From Parasulfuritortus sp049322515 (GTDB lineage Bacteria > Pseudomonadota > Gammaproteobacteria > Burkholderiales > Thiobacillaceae): a DNA stretch of 64,000 nt. The stretch lies in assembly GCA_049322515.1 (NCBI GenBank), contig JBMOQW010000013.1:38767-102766 (forward strand), written 5' to 3'. Below the pieces are notes generated by a model. It had not been told where the DNA came from. It worked only from the letters and a program-made list of their open reading frames with translations, and did no database searches. This document shows positions 1 through 7,760 of the stretch, piece by piece (position 1 is the first letter of the stretch; each line of letters begins with the position of its first letter). Both the position numbers and the translations under genes were made by a program.

Positions 1-1
1 C

Positions 2-49
2 ACGGTGAAGAAGCAGGTCGACGGTTTCTACCCGCCGACCGCAGCCTGA
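2..49 (+). CDS. 3' end of an unidentified gene
   Basis: A reading frame enters from the left edge and ends in TGA at 47-49, reading TVKKQVDGFYPPTAA. It converges on the diguanylate cyclase that follows. Only 15 residues are visible, so no family can be named. It could be a chance open frame. Confidence 0.4.
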   Translation, partial: TVKKQVDGFYPPTAA

Positions 50-1336
50 TCAGTCCGGCTCGTTGCCCGGTTCGTGGAACCGGTACTGGTTGCGTCCGGC
101 CGACTTGGCCCGATACATGGCCGTGTCGGCGCGCCGCATCAGGTCGGTGGCCGAGTCTCCGTCGCGTGGATATAGGCTGATGCCGATGCTGGCCGAAGTC
201 ACCACCGGCTGCCCGTCGATATCATAAGGCTCGCCCAGGCGGGCGATGATCTTGCCGGCCACGGCCGGGGCGGCGCGCGCCGTGCCAGGGCCGAACAGCG
301 CCACCACGAATTCGTCACCGCCCTGACGGGCGATCAGGTCGGATTCCCGCACGCATTCCCTCAGCCGGCCGGCGACCGCTACCAGCAGCTTGTCGCCGAC
401 CAGGTGGCCGAGACTGTCGTTGATGGCCTTGAAGCGGTCGAGGTCGATGAACATCAAGGCCATTTCCTCGCCCTCGGGGTGTGCCTCGACCAGGTGTTGC
501 TCGAGGCGCAGGGTCAGGCTCAGTCGATTGTCCAGGCCGGTCAGCGGGTCATGGTGGGCCTGGTGCCGGATCCGTGCCTCGGTGGCTTTCTGTTCGCTGA
601 TGTCGGCATAGTTGGCGATGAAGTACTCGATCGCCCCGGCGCGGCCACGTACCGTCGAGATCGAGACCAGCTTGGGAAACACCCGGCCTGTCTTGTGCCG
701 GTTCCAGAGTTCGCCCTGCCAGTGGCCGGTGGTCTGGAGCGCGTGCCAGAGTTCTCGGTAAAGATCCGGGCGGGTCTCGCCGGAGGCCAGGATCCGGGGG
801 TTGCGGCCGCGCACCTCCTCCGCGCTGTAGCCGGTGAGGCGGGTGAAGGCGGGATTCACGTCGACGATGTGATTATCGGCATCGGCGATCAGGATGCCTT
901 CGCCGCTGTGCTCGAACACGTGCGCAGCCAGGCGCAACTGGGCCTCGGCCTGCCGGCGCTGGATCAGGTTGCGCACCCGGGCGCGCAGTACGGAACGGAT
1001 CACCGGCTTGGCCAGATAATCGTCGGCACCCAGTTCGAGGCCGTCCAATTGGCTCTGTTCCGAGGCATCAGCGCTGACGAAGATCACCGGGATATCGGCC
1101 GTGGCGGGGGACTGACGGAGCGCGCGAAGCATGTCGATACCGCCCATGCCGGGCATCATCACGTCGAGCAGGATCAGCGCCGGCGGGTCGTCCACGGCCC
1201 GGGCCAGGGACAGGCCCCGCTCGCCCCGGGTGGCGGTCTTCAGGCGATAATCGTCCTTGAGCGCGGCAGCCAGGACATGCAGGTTGGCCGGCACGTCGTC
1301 GACCAGCAGGATCAGCGGGCGGGCATCGCGATTCAT
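50..1336 (-). CDS. Response regulator with PAS and GGDEF domains (diguanylate cyclase)
   Basis: A 428-residue protein with three domains. A receiver domain covers about 8-125, with acidic pocket D13/D14, phosphoacceptor D58 in LLDVMMPG and K110. A PAS domain lies at about 135-255. A GGDEF domain starts near 257, with the intact GGDEF motif at 339-343. The RESD at 330-333 is a product-inhibition I-site (RxxD five residues upstream). It should make cyclic di-GMP when phosphorylated, probably by the hybrid kinase encoded directly upstream. Its ATG overlaps the stop of the Hpt-domain remnant by 4 bp (ATGA), so the two were translationally coupled before the prophage inserted. No EAL domain is present. 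The partner assignment rests on operon context. Confidence 0.93.
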   Translation of the reverse strand: MNRDARPLILLVDDVPANLHVLAAALKDDYRLKTATRGERGLSLARAVDDPPALILLDVMMPGMGGIDMLRALRQSPATADIPVIFVSADASEQSQLDGLELGADDYLAKPVIRSVLRARVRNLIQRRQAEAQLRLAAHVFEHSGEGILIADADNHIVDVNPAFTRLTGYSAEEVRGRNPRILASGETRPDLYRELWHALQTTGHWQGELWNRHKTGRVFPKLVSISTVRGRAGAIEYFIANYADISEQKATEARIRHQAHHDPLTGLDNRLSLTLRLEQHLVEAHPEGEEMALMFIDLDRFKAINDSLGHLVGDKLLVAVAGRLRECVRESDLIARQGGDEFVVALFGPGTARAAPAVAGKIIARLGEPYDIDGQPVVTSASIGISLYPRDGDSATDLMRRADTAMYRAKSAGRNQYRFHEPGNEPD

Positions 1337-1764
1337 GGTGCGTGGCTTCCGGGCGACGCCAGCAAGTAGGCATCCAGGGTGGCCAGGGCCGCGTCGTGAT
1401 CGAAATCATCGAGCGCCTGCAGCAGGCGCATGAGCGGGTGCTGAGGGGGGAGACCCCGGGCCAGTTCATGCAGGTGGGCGACCAGGGCCTCGGGCGGCAA
1501 TTCCTGCTGGGCGATGAACGGACGCAGGGCTTCCAGGTCGGGACGCAGGAGGGTTGCGTCGAGCCCGTGATCGAGTGCTTCGAGCCGGTGCACCGATTCG
1601 GAGAGATAGACGCGCAACAGGCCCAAGGTGTCGGCCAGGGCTGCGGCCAGGTTGCTTCGGCCGGGCTCGGCCGGCGCTCGGGCAAACGTTTCCTCCCAGG
1701 CCTTGGCCGCCTGGTGCAGGGTGCTCAGGCCCAGGTTGCCGGCGGCGCCCTTGAGCACGTGCAG
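1333..1764 (-). pseudogene. C-terminal Hpt-domain remnant of the hybrid histidine kinase split by the prophage
   Basis: This host segment encodes the Hpt signature LHVLKGAAGNLG, with the phosphotransfer histidine in HVLKG, and continues about 135 residues to a stop that overlaps the diguanylate cyclase start. The open frame runs backwards into phage end DNA to 1833, so it has no native start. Joining it to the kinase at 39568-43648, counting the GCAG duplication once, gives 4509 bp (1503 codons) and the junction ...RERL-HVLKG... The kinase has therefore lost its Hpt relay module. Any expression of this piece would need a start in the phage end. Confidence 0.9.
1761..1764. repeat. Target-site duplication, left copy (GCAG)
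   Basis: GCAG abuts the phage terminus TGTAGC and matches GCAG at 39568-39571 next to the other terminus. Counting it once restores the kinase frame. Mu normally duplicates 5 bp. Here only 4 bp match, so a 5-bp duplication with one changed base is possible. Confidence 0.75.
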
Positions 1765-1773
1765 TGTAGCGAC

Positions 1774-1834
1774 GCGCGATAATTGGCACTGATTTGCGCG
1801 ATAATTGGCACAAACAATTGTTGCGCTGGGCACA
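1774..1834 (+). repeat. Left-end transposase binding sites
   Basis: Two 17-bp copies differing only in the last base, GCGCGATAATTGGCACt at 1774-1790 and GCGCGATAATTGGCACa at 1796-1812, are spaced 22 bp apart. A weaker relative, TGCGCTGGGCACAA, lies at 1821-1834. The same motif is inverted at the other terminus (39417-39433). This is the arrangement expected for MuA-type end sites. Assignment as A-protein sites is inference from position and repetition. Confidence 0.75.
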
Positions 1835-1850
1835 ATTTAATTGTGCAGAA

Positions 1851-2429
1851 TCAAAACGCCGGGCGCCGTTGAATTGAAGACCACTGCCCACGATGTTGAC
1901 GCCAGTGACGACCGACGACGGGAACGAGCACCGGCACCCCGAAATGATCTACCAGCCACCTGGTCATCGCCCATGTGCCGTGCCGCACCACAGTAGAAAG
2001 GTGGGCGATAAACGCCTGAGTAATGCACGAGCGGCGCAGCAGGATCAGCCCATGCACGTGGCCTGGGCCGGCAGCGTGCCGGCCGATGTCGTAGGCTCCC
2101 GGCGTCGCTGGCGTAACAACTCGGCCATCCGCGCGCATGAGCCGCTCCTGGGAGAATGCGAAGGGCGCGGCCGGGCACGCGTCGAGGGCATCCGCCAGGG
2201 CGTGAGCCGCGCCAGACGGATAGCGGTCATCTGGGTCGATATAGGTGCAGTAGCGCGAGTCCGGCGGCGCTGACTGATACGCCATGGCACGCGCCAGACC
2301 GGGACGGCCGGGTAGGCCGGGCAACAGGCGCACGGAGATCCCGTCCATGGCCATGTCCGCGACGGCCATCTCCAGCCAGTCCGGCCGATCGCCTGGCAAC
2401 GTTAGGCAATGGCAGTCGATCAGCTTCAA
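1851..2429 (-). CDS. Glycosyltransferase-like protein (GT-A fold, DxDD motif) at the mom position
   Basis: A 192-residue protein with a compact GT2-like core. An ARAMAYQSA helix is followed by CTYIDPDDRYPSG (D65, D67, D68), which fits the sugar-nucleotide/metal-binding acidic motif. It is the last gene of the late operon, coupled by 4 bp to the preceding tail gene, and its stop lies only 17 bp from the third left-end transposase site. In Mu this location holds com-mom, which modifies phage DNA. A glycosylation role (virion, DNA or host surface) is inference. The family assignment rests on one short motif and overall shape. Confidence 0.55.
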   Translation of the reverse strand: MKLIDCHCLTLPGDRPDWLEMAVADMAMDGISVRLLPGLPGRPGLARAMAYQSAPPDSRYCTYIDPDDRYPSGAAHALADALDACPAAPFAFSQERLMRADGRVVTPATPGAYDIGRHAAGPGHVHGLILLRRSCITQAFIAHLSTVVRHGTWAMTRWLVDHFGVPVLVPVVGRHWRQHRGQWSSIQRRPAF

Positions 2430-2944
2430 CTCCCGAGGTACCAGTTGACCGTCATGGTGATCGGCGACATCGGTACGCCGTCGATTGATGGGGTGACCGT
2501 AATAGTCCCCAGCGTGTGGCCGGGGACATCCCAGTAGATCACGCAGTGATTGGGTGCGATCGCCAAAGTCACGACCTCGGCGACATCGCAGTCGGCTGCG
2601 CTGGCGGCCCAGGTCAGCACCGCACCGGCTGGTAGGTTTTCGACGGCTGCGACCAGACCCCAGGCCGGCAACGCGCCGTCAGAGTCGTAGGCCGTGGCGT
2701 CGATGCTGGTGATGATCGTCGCATCCAGGAGCGGATCAGGGTAATAACTCGGGTCGGTGTATCCATTGTCCGGGGATGGCCGGATGCCCATGACCCATCG
2801 AGCATACGGCACCGGCACGGGCGGACAATCAGGACATTCCGGGCACTCAGGACACGATGCCGCCGGCTGCATCGGCACCGTGAGTCCGATCGACTGGCCT
2901 GGGGCGACATTGGTCGGTGTGGCCGGATAAAACGTCCTGGTCAC
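2426..2944 (-). CDS. Phage tail-tip associated protein with CPxC repeats
   Basis: A 172-residue protein. Residues about 31-43 carry the repeat CPECPECPDCPP followed by VPVP, a Cys-Pro-rich stalk. The remainder is rich in Thr, Val, Asp and Pro and looks like one beta-sandwich domain. It overlaps its neighbours by 4 bp on both sides, placing it at the end of the tail operon after the two large tip proteins. The Cys spacing could bind metal or form disulfides. I do not recognise the family. Confidence 0.75.
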   Translation of the reverse strand: MTRTFYPATPTNVAPGQSIGLTVPMQPAASCPECPECPDCPPVPVPYARWVMGIRPSPDNGYTDPSYYPDPLLDATIITSIDATAYDSDGALPAWGLVAAVENLPAGAVLTWAASAADCDVAEVVTLAIAPNHCVIYWDVPGHTLGTITVTPSIDGVPMSPITMTVNWYLGS

Positions 2945-4560
2945 AGCACGATCTCCAACGTCATCGCCTGGTAGCCGGCGGCCTCGACCAGCAGGGCATG
3001 CCGGCCACGCGCGGCCTTGAACGATACGCGGCCGGCGGCATCGGCGACGCGGCGCTGGGCGCCATCCATGGTGACCGTGGCGCCGGACAGGGGCTGGCCC
3101 AGGTCGTCCTGGATGGTCAGGGTGGCGACGCCATCCTGATAGACGACGTGGGCGCCTGCCTGGATCAGCGGCTCGAACGACTCGGACAGGCGCGCGGCGG
3201 ACAAGGCCGGTGCCTGGCCGGCCGGCGCGGACACGGCCAGCGCTAGGCTGCCGCGATCGAGATCGAGATCGGCCCGGGTGAGCCGATGCCGGCCCTGCAC
3301 AGGGCTTTCAGGGTGCGTGATCTCGACCCAGTCGCCCGGGCGTAGACCTGCAGTGATATCGGCGCGCCAGGTCACCGTCCAGACCGGGCGCGCCGACCAG
3401 GCCAGATAGGCTCGACCGAGGGCATCGGCAAGGCGCGCGTTGTGCAGCCAGCCGGCGTCCAGCTCGCGCTCGATGCGGCCGTATTGCCGGATCGCCTCCG
3501 GCGCCTCGATCTGAACCGCCTGGCGGTGCGTTCCGGCCGCAAAGTCATAGTCGAACAACACCCGCAGCACGGTACAGAGCCCGGCATCCTCGCAGGTCGG
3601 CGCGAGGCTGGTCGCCGTGAGTCGGTCAATCGTTGCGAGCGCCGCATCATCCTGGTCGACCGGCGGCCAGGCGCAGGCCAGGCCTGGCATGCCGGCCGAC
3701 CACGCGGCACCAGCCGAGGCCAGGATGCGGTCGATCTGGCTGCGGGTGGTCATCAACGGGTCATCTATCACCCCGCCCAACTCGATCCCAGACAGATCTG
3801 CGCGCAGGGCAAACAGATCAGCTTCGGCGAGGTCCATTCCGGCCACGTTGGCGAGCAGATCCCAGAGGATCTCGGCCGGCGCGGTGAGCAGGTGGCCACG
3901 GGCCGGATGTACCCGGCCGCGCACGTCCACCGCCAGTCGCTCTCCGTCGGCCAATGGCAATGCCAGCTCGATAATCGCCACCGCCTGCCCGACCGAATCG
4001 ACGGTGTTACGGACGCTCCACTCGGTCGTTGCGACATCGTCCCGGCGCACAGCGTCGATCCCCTGGACCGGATGGTCAGCCACAAGCCACAAGCGCCGAT
4101 CCTGGCTGTACTGCACCGGCGCCACCGTGGCGCGGCCGTAGACGATAGGAAGCGCGACCACGTCGCCGAACCCGCCCCAGACCGCACTGGACCTGAGCGG
4201 CAACGGATTGGATAGCGGCTGTGTACCGCCGGCCACCAACTGCAAGCTGGCCCGTGCGGAGAGATCAATCGATGTGATCAGCCCCTCGAAGATCGTATCG
4301 GCATCCTGATACAGCGTGGCCGCGATGCGTACTGGCGGCACAGTCCACAGCTTCGTCAACACTCCTTCTGCATTGTCCAGCCCGATGCGCAAATTGGCGA
4401 CCTCGCCCGGCGCGTCTGGCGGCCGGCTGAGTTGCCGCGACAGGACGCCGGCCGTGGACAGGGCCGGGATGCGCAGATCGCAATCGACATACGCCAGTGC
4501 GGCCCGCTCGCGATAGAGCGCCACTGGCGGATCGGTGTCGACCCGCAGCCAGAGGCTCAT
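2941..4560 (-). CDS. Tail-tip/hub protein with C-terminal Ig-like domain
   Basis: A 539-residue protein downstream of and overlapping the 1067-residue tail protein. Its first 400 residues show the beta-rich, tip-protein-like composition of transposable siphophages (for example ITSIDLSARA, VALPIVYGRA and WVEITHPESP). Residues about 455-539 form a carboxypeptidase-regulatory-like module (DDLGQPLSGATVTMDG, then AAGRVSFKA and EAAGYQ), a fold often found on phage tail tips as a surface-binding decoration. The role as a hub or host-contact protein follows from position. No enzymatic motif was seen. Confidence 0.75.
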   Translation of the reverse strand: MSLWLRVDTDPPVALYRERAALAYVDCDLRIPALSTAGVLSRQLSRPPDAPGEVANLRIGLDNAEGVLTKLWTVPPVRIAATLYQDADTIFEGLITSIDLSARASLQLVAGGTQPLSNPLPLRSSAVWGGFGDVVALPIVYGRATVAPVQYSQDRRLWLVADHPVQGIDAVRRDDVATTEWSVRNTVDSVGQAVAIIELALPLADGERLAVDVRGRVHPARGHLLTAPAEILWDLLANVAGMDLAEADLFALRADLSGIELGGVIDDPLMTTRSQIDRILASAGAAWSAGMPGLACAWPPVDQDDAALATIDRLTATSLAPTCEDAGLCTVLRVLFDYDFAAGTHRQAVQIEAPEAIRQYGRIERELDAGWLHNARLADALGRAYLAWSARPVWTVTWRADITAGLRPGDWVEITHPESPVQGRHRLTRADLDLDRGSLALAVSAPAGQAPALSAARLSESFEPLIQAGAHVVYQDGVATLTIQDDLGQPLSGATVTMDGAQRRVADAAGRVSFKAARGRHALLVEAAGYQAMTLEIVL

Positions 4561-7500
4561 TGGAACACCGCCTCAAGGCTTAGATCGAGGGTGATCACCC
4601 GGCGCGTGGTGTCGTTGGGATGCAATTCGAAGTAGTCGATCGGATCGATGCTATCCGCGCCCACGCGCACCAGGCCAGCCTCGGCCGGGTGGAGATGATG
4701 TGGCACAAGCACCATCGGGTAATTACTGGCCTGCATGCCGTCCAGCATGGCCAGCAGCGCGTCGAGGTCTGCCTGGGAGAGCGGCGACGACTCGGTCCAG
4801 GCCAGCTCGCCACGCCGGCCCTGGCCGAGATACTGCCGTCCTGGGTTGACTCCGTCGCCGCGCGCCACGGCGTATGCGCGCGCAATTCGGCAGCGCCCGG
4901 CCGAATATGTCGTGGCGAGCGGCACGCCGGCCCACAGCCATCCGATCGACCCGCCCGTGGCATTGGCCACAGACAGGCGCAGGCGTGAGACCGACCATGG
5001 CACAGCCAGCATGGCCACGGCGACCGGGCCGCCGATCGGCAGCGCCGCCGACTCGGTCCACGTGGCGCCATCGCCGCCCTCGATGGTCAGGGTGGCGCCG
5101 GACGGAAGGTCGTAGCGGGCAATCGCCAGCGCCTCGATGTCGGTCTCCCCGCCAAGGTCGACCACCAGGGTCGCCGCGGCGCCGGTCCAGGACCAGGACG
5201 ACACGGTAGGCACGAGCAGGTTGGCGGGTGCGTAGGGTTGCTGCGCCAGAAAGTGCCACGTGTCGCCATCGAGCCACACCGGCGCCGAGCCGGCCTCGAA
5301 CCGGACCGACAGGCCATCCGCCAGTGCCTGGTCTGTGCCGTCGATATCGGCCGGCGTCGACCAGGCTCCACCGTCGCGGCGCCACTGATACTGAGCGGCT
5401 GCGATGTCCAGAGTGTAGGTATCGCCCAACGCCCACGGGATGCCTCCCCTGTTGAGCTGGAGCGTGACGCCGGCCTGGGTGTAGTCCGGCTCGTCCGAGG
5501 TGAGTTCGTAGTCAGGCAGCGCCCCGGATAAAGATCCGGACACCGACCAGGTGAGCGTATCGTCTCCGGTCACACCGCCAGTCAGGTAGGCGGGCCCGGC
5601 GGCCACGATCTGCACATCGGCGGTGTCGCCCACTGCGTAAGGCGCGCGCCCGTCGACCGATTCGATGTGGATTACCACCTGGTCGCCAACCTTCAGTCGC
5701 TCGGTGCAGCCGACCGCGATGAACATGCCGAACTCACGTGTGCTGTATGGCTCGCCAGATGGAATGCCCGCCGACGCGCCCGAGCCGCATGACTGTGCCG
5801 AGGAGATATATGCTGTGCTCGAAAATGCGGGGAAATAGACGCCGTCCTCGTCTACCCACCAATGGGTAGCCGTGGGGTCGTCACGCCAGCAGCCGTCCCC
5901 GGCTCCAGTGCTGGCGTTAGATTTTGGGACGATGCCCGCCAACGCGCGGACCTTGTCCATCCACGCGCGCCAACGTCCGACGATTGGTGAGATGTCGTAG
6001 TTGTCGTAGTGGTCGATATGGACCAAGGGTCTATTCAACGTATTGTCGTAGATGGCCGTGGTGGTCTGGCTGTACGCAGTAGCATCGGTGAACCCGGACT
6101 CATCGACAGACCCAGACGATGTCATGTTGCCGATCATGCGACGCCGGTGCCGGATGTATTCGACCCGATTCGTGGCCCAGTCCGCCATATCCGACTGCAT
6201 CTGGGTGAATGCGGCGTCCCACTCGGTCGAGGCTGCTGCGTCTGCCCAGATTTCATCCGCGAGGGCGTCAGCGAACTCTGCAGTGATGCCATCGCACAGG
6301 CGGATATCCAGCTCGTCCACCTGGTAATGGATCGGGACGGAAAGCGCATCATCCACGATGGCTATTTGCCCGGCAATGAACGTATTTCGCCAGCCATACA
6401 GGCTCTGTAGTCGGCTGGCATAGTTGATATCGAGTGCCATGTCGTCTAGCCCTCCATCCAGGCCAAGGCAGGCGGCGCGGATGCGCCCCCGCAATGACGC
6501 ACTGTTGCAGTCACAACCGGAATCATTCGGCCGCTCCTTGTAGGTGAATGTGAACGTCCCCGGGCGCGCATTGACCCCCAGGGTGAAATGTCGGACGCAG
6601 ACACTCGGAATACCGAGATCTCCCGTGTCTCGTGCCACAGGCACGAACCGCGTGCTGAACTTGCCGACGCCAAGACTCGATGCATCACCAGACGGGATCG
6701 TGAATCCCACAGGGTCTCCAGCGAATGCGATGCCTGTCGTCGCCTGGCCAATAGCACCTGAGACTGAGCCGGTCACTGACCATATTTCCGAGTTCACGGC
6801 ATCGGCATTGATGCACTCGATGGTGACCACCTCGGTAGGCGCATCCGATGCGATGGCCAGATCAGACACCGCCACGCCGGAAGATGACAACAGCCAGGCA
6901 GCCGTGCGCAACGGCAGATCAATCGCTGCCATGCCGCCCGGCGTGCGGTCGTCGGAGACCACACCAGCGGCCTCGATCAGCGGATCATCGACCAGGGCTG
7001 TGAGCAGGTCATACAGCGTCACGACATCCTCGTGCACGGTGGTGGTGACCCCATCCGAAACCGTCACGTCATAGCCGCCGGACACTGCGCGGACCCTGTC
7101 GCCGGCCGGCAGTGTGCGCTGCGGCGCGGGCGACAGGCCAATCCGCCACTGCCCGTCTGCGAACTCACGATAGGGGCGGTAGACCTGGGCATCGCTGCCG
7201 ATGCGCAGGCGCGGCGTCGCGGCATCCAACCGGCCATCGGCGAGCAGTGGAAGCGCACCGAATGACCATTGCTCGCCCACCTGGCTGGCCCCGGCCGGCC
7301 ACTCATCGAGCAGGGACCATTCGGTATCCGATACAGACAGATCGGGCGTGACAGTGATATGGATCGCATTGCCCCCGGCACCCGCCAAACGCGCACGCAA
7401 CGAGACCTCGCCGACAGTCAGCGAGGCCTGCGTGGTCGTGGTGCCCAGCCCGGACAGAGACAGGATGAGCGTCTGCGCGGTGGCACCCGGGTCGACATCC

Positions 7501-7760
7501 ACCACGGACAGAGTGCCATTGCCAACCCCGGACAGAGCCGGCGTGGAGGCCCGCGCGGTGCCGCCGCCCGCCAGGATGGCGATCTCGATCTCGCTATCCG
7601 CATGGCCGGTGTAATCGCCTACGAGGCGCACCCGGCCGCTGCCGGCCACATCTGCGGCCAGCGTGGATACCGCCCTGGCCGGCCGGACATTTGACGCGGT
7701 CAGCGTGGCAGCGCTGACTGCATTGTTGCCGTGGTGCAAGAACCGCTGAACAGAACTCAT
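4557..7760 (-). CDS. Large tail protein (distal tail or central tail protein)
   Basis: A 1067-residue protein between tape measure and hub, coupled to both by 4-bp overlaps. It is beta-rich with low Lys content and repeated TWSVSGSLSGA/WSVTGSVSGA-type segments. It also has a Cys cluster near the middle (NDSGCDCNSASLRGRIRAAC) and a C-terminal stretch (ANYPMVLVPHHLHP-like) that resembles distal tail proteins. In B3-like phages the gene after the tape measure encodes such a tail-tip component. No peptidase or glycosidase motif was recognised. Confidence 0.75.
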   Translation of the reverse strand: MSSVQRFLHHGNNAVSAATLTASNVRPARAVSTLAADVAGSGRVRLVGDYTGHADSEIEIAILAGGGTARASTPALSGVGNGTLSVVDVDPGATAQTLILSLSGLGTTTTQASLTVGEVSLRARLAGAGGNAIHITVTPDLSVSDTEWSLLDEWPAGASQVGEQWSFGALPLLADGRLDAATPRLRIGSDAQVYRPYREFADGQWRIGLSPAPQRTLPAGDRVRAVSGGYDVTVSDGVTTTVHEDVVTLYDLLTALVDDPLIEAAGVVSDDRTPGGMAAIDLPLRTAAWLLSSSGVAVSDLAIASDAPTEVVTIECINADAVNSEIWSVTGSVSGAIGQATTGIAFAGDPVGFTIPSGDASSLGVGKFSTRFVPVARDTGDLGIPSVCVRHFTLGVNARPGTFTFTYKERPNDSGCDCNSASLRGRIRAACLGLDGGLDDMALDINYASRLQSLYGWRNTFIAGQIAIVDDALSVPIHYQVDELDIRLCDGITAEFADALADEIWADAAASTEWDAAFTQMQSDMADWATNRVEYIRHRRRMIGNMTSSGSVDESGFTDATAYSQTTTAIYDNTLNRPLVHIDHYDNYDISPIVGRWRAWMDKVRALAGIVPKSNASTGAGDGCWRDDPTATHWWVDEDGVYFPAFSSTAYISSAQSCGSGASAGIPSGEPYSTREFGMFIAVGCTERLKVGDQVVIHIESVDGRAPYAVGDTADVQIVAAGPAYLTGGVTGDDTLTWSVSGSLSGALPDYELTSDEPDYTQAGVTLQLNRGGIPWALGDTYTLDIAAAQYQWRRDGGAWSTPADIDGTDQALADGLSVRFEAGSAPVWLDGDTWHFLAQQPYAPANLLVPTVSSWSWTGAAATLVVDLGGETDIEALAIARYDLPSGATLTIEGGDGATWTESAALPIGGPVAVAMLAVPWSVSRLRLSVANATGGSIGWLWAGVPLATTYSAGRCRIARAYAVARGDGVNPGRQYLGQGRRGELAWTESSPLSQADLDALLAMLDGMQASNYPMVLVPHHLHPAEAGLVRVGADSIDPIDYFELHPNDTTRRVITLDLSLEAVFQ

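Noticed and set aside
1837..2178. Alternative minus-strand frames at the left phage end
   Set aside because: They lie in the transposase end sites or in antisense/shifted registers of the glycosyltransferase-like gene and show no coherent protein pattern.
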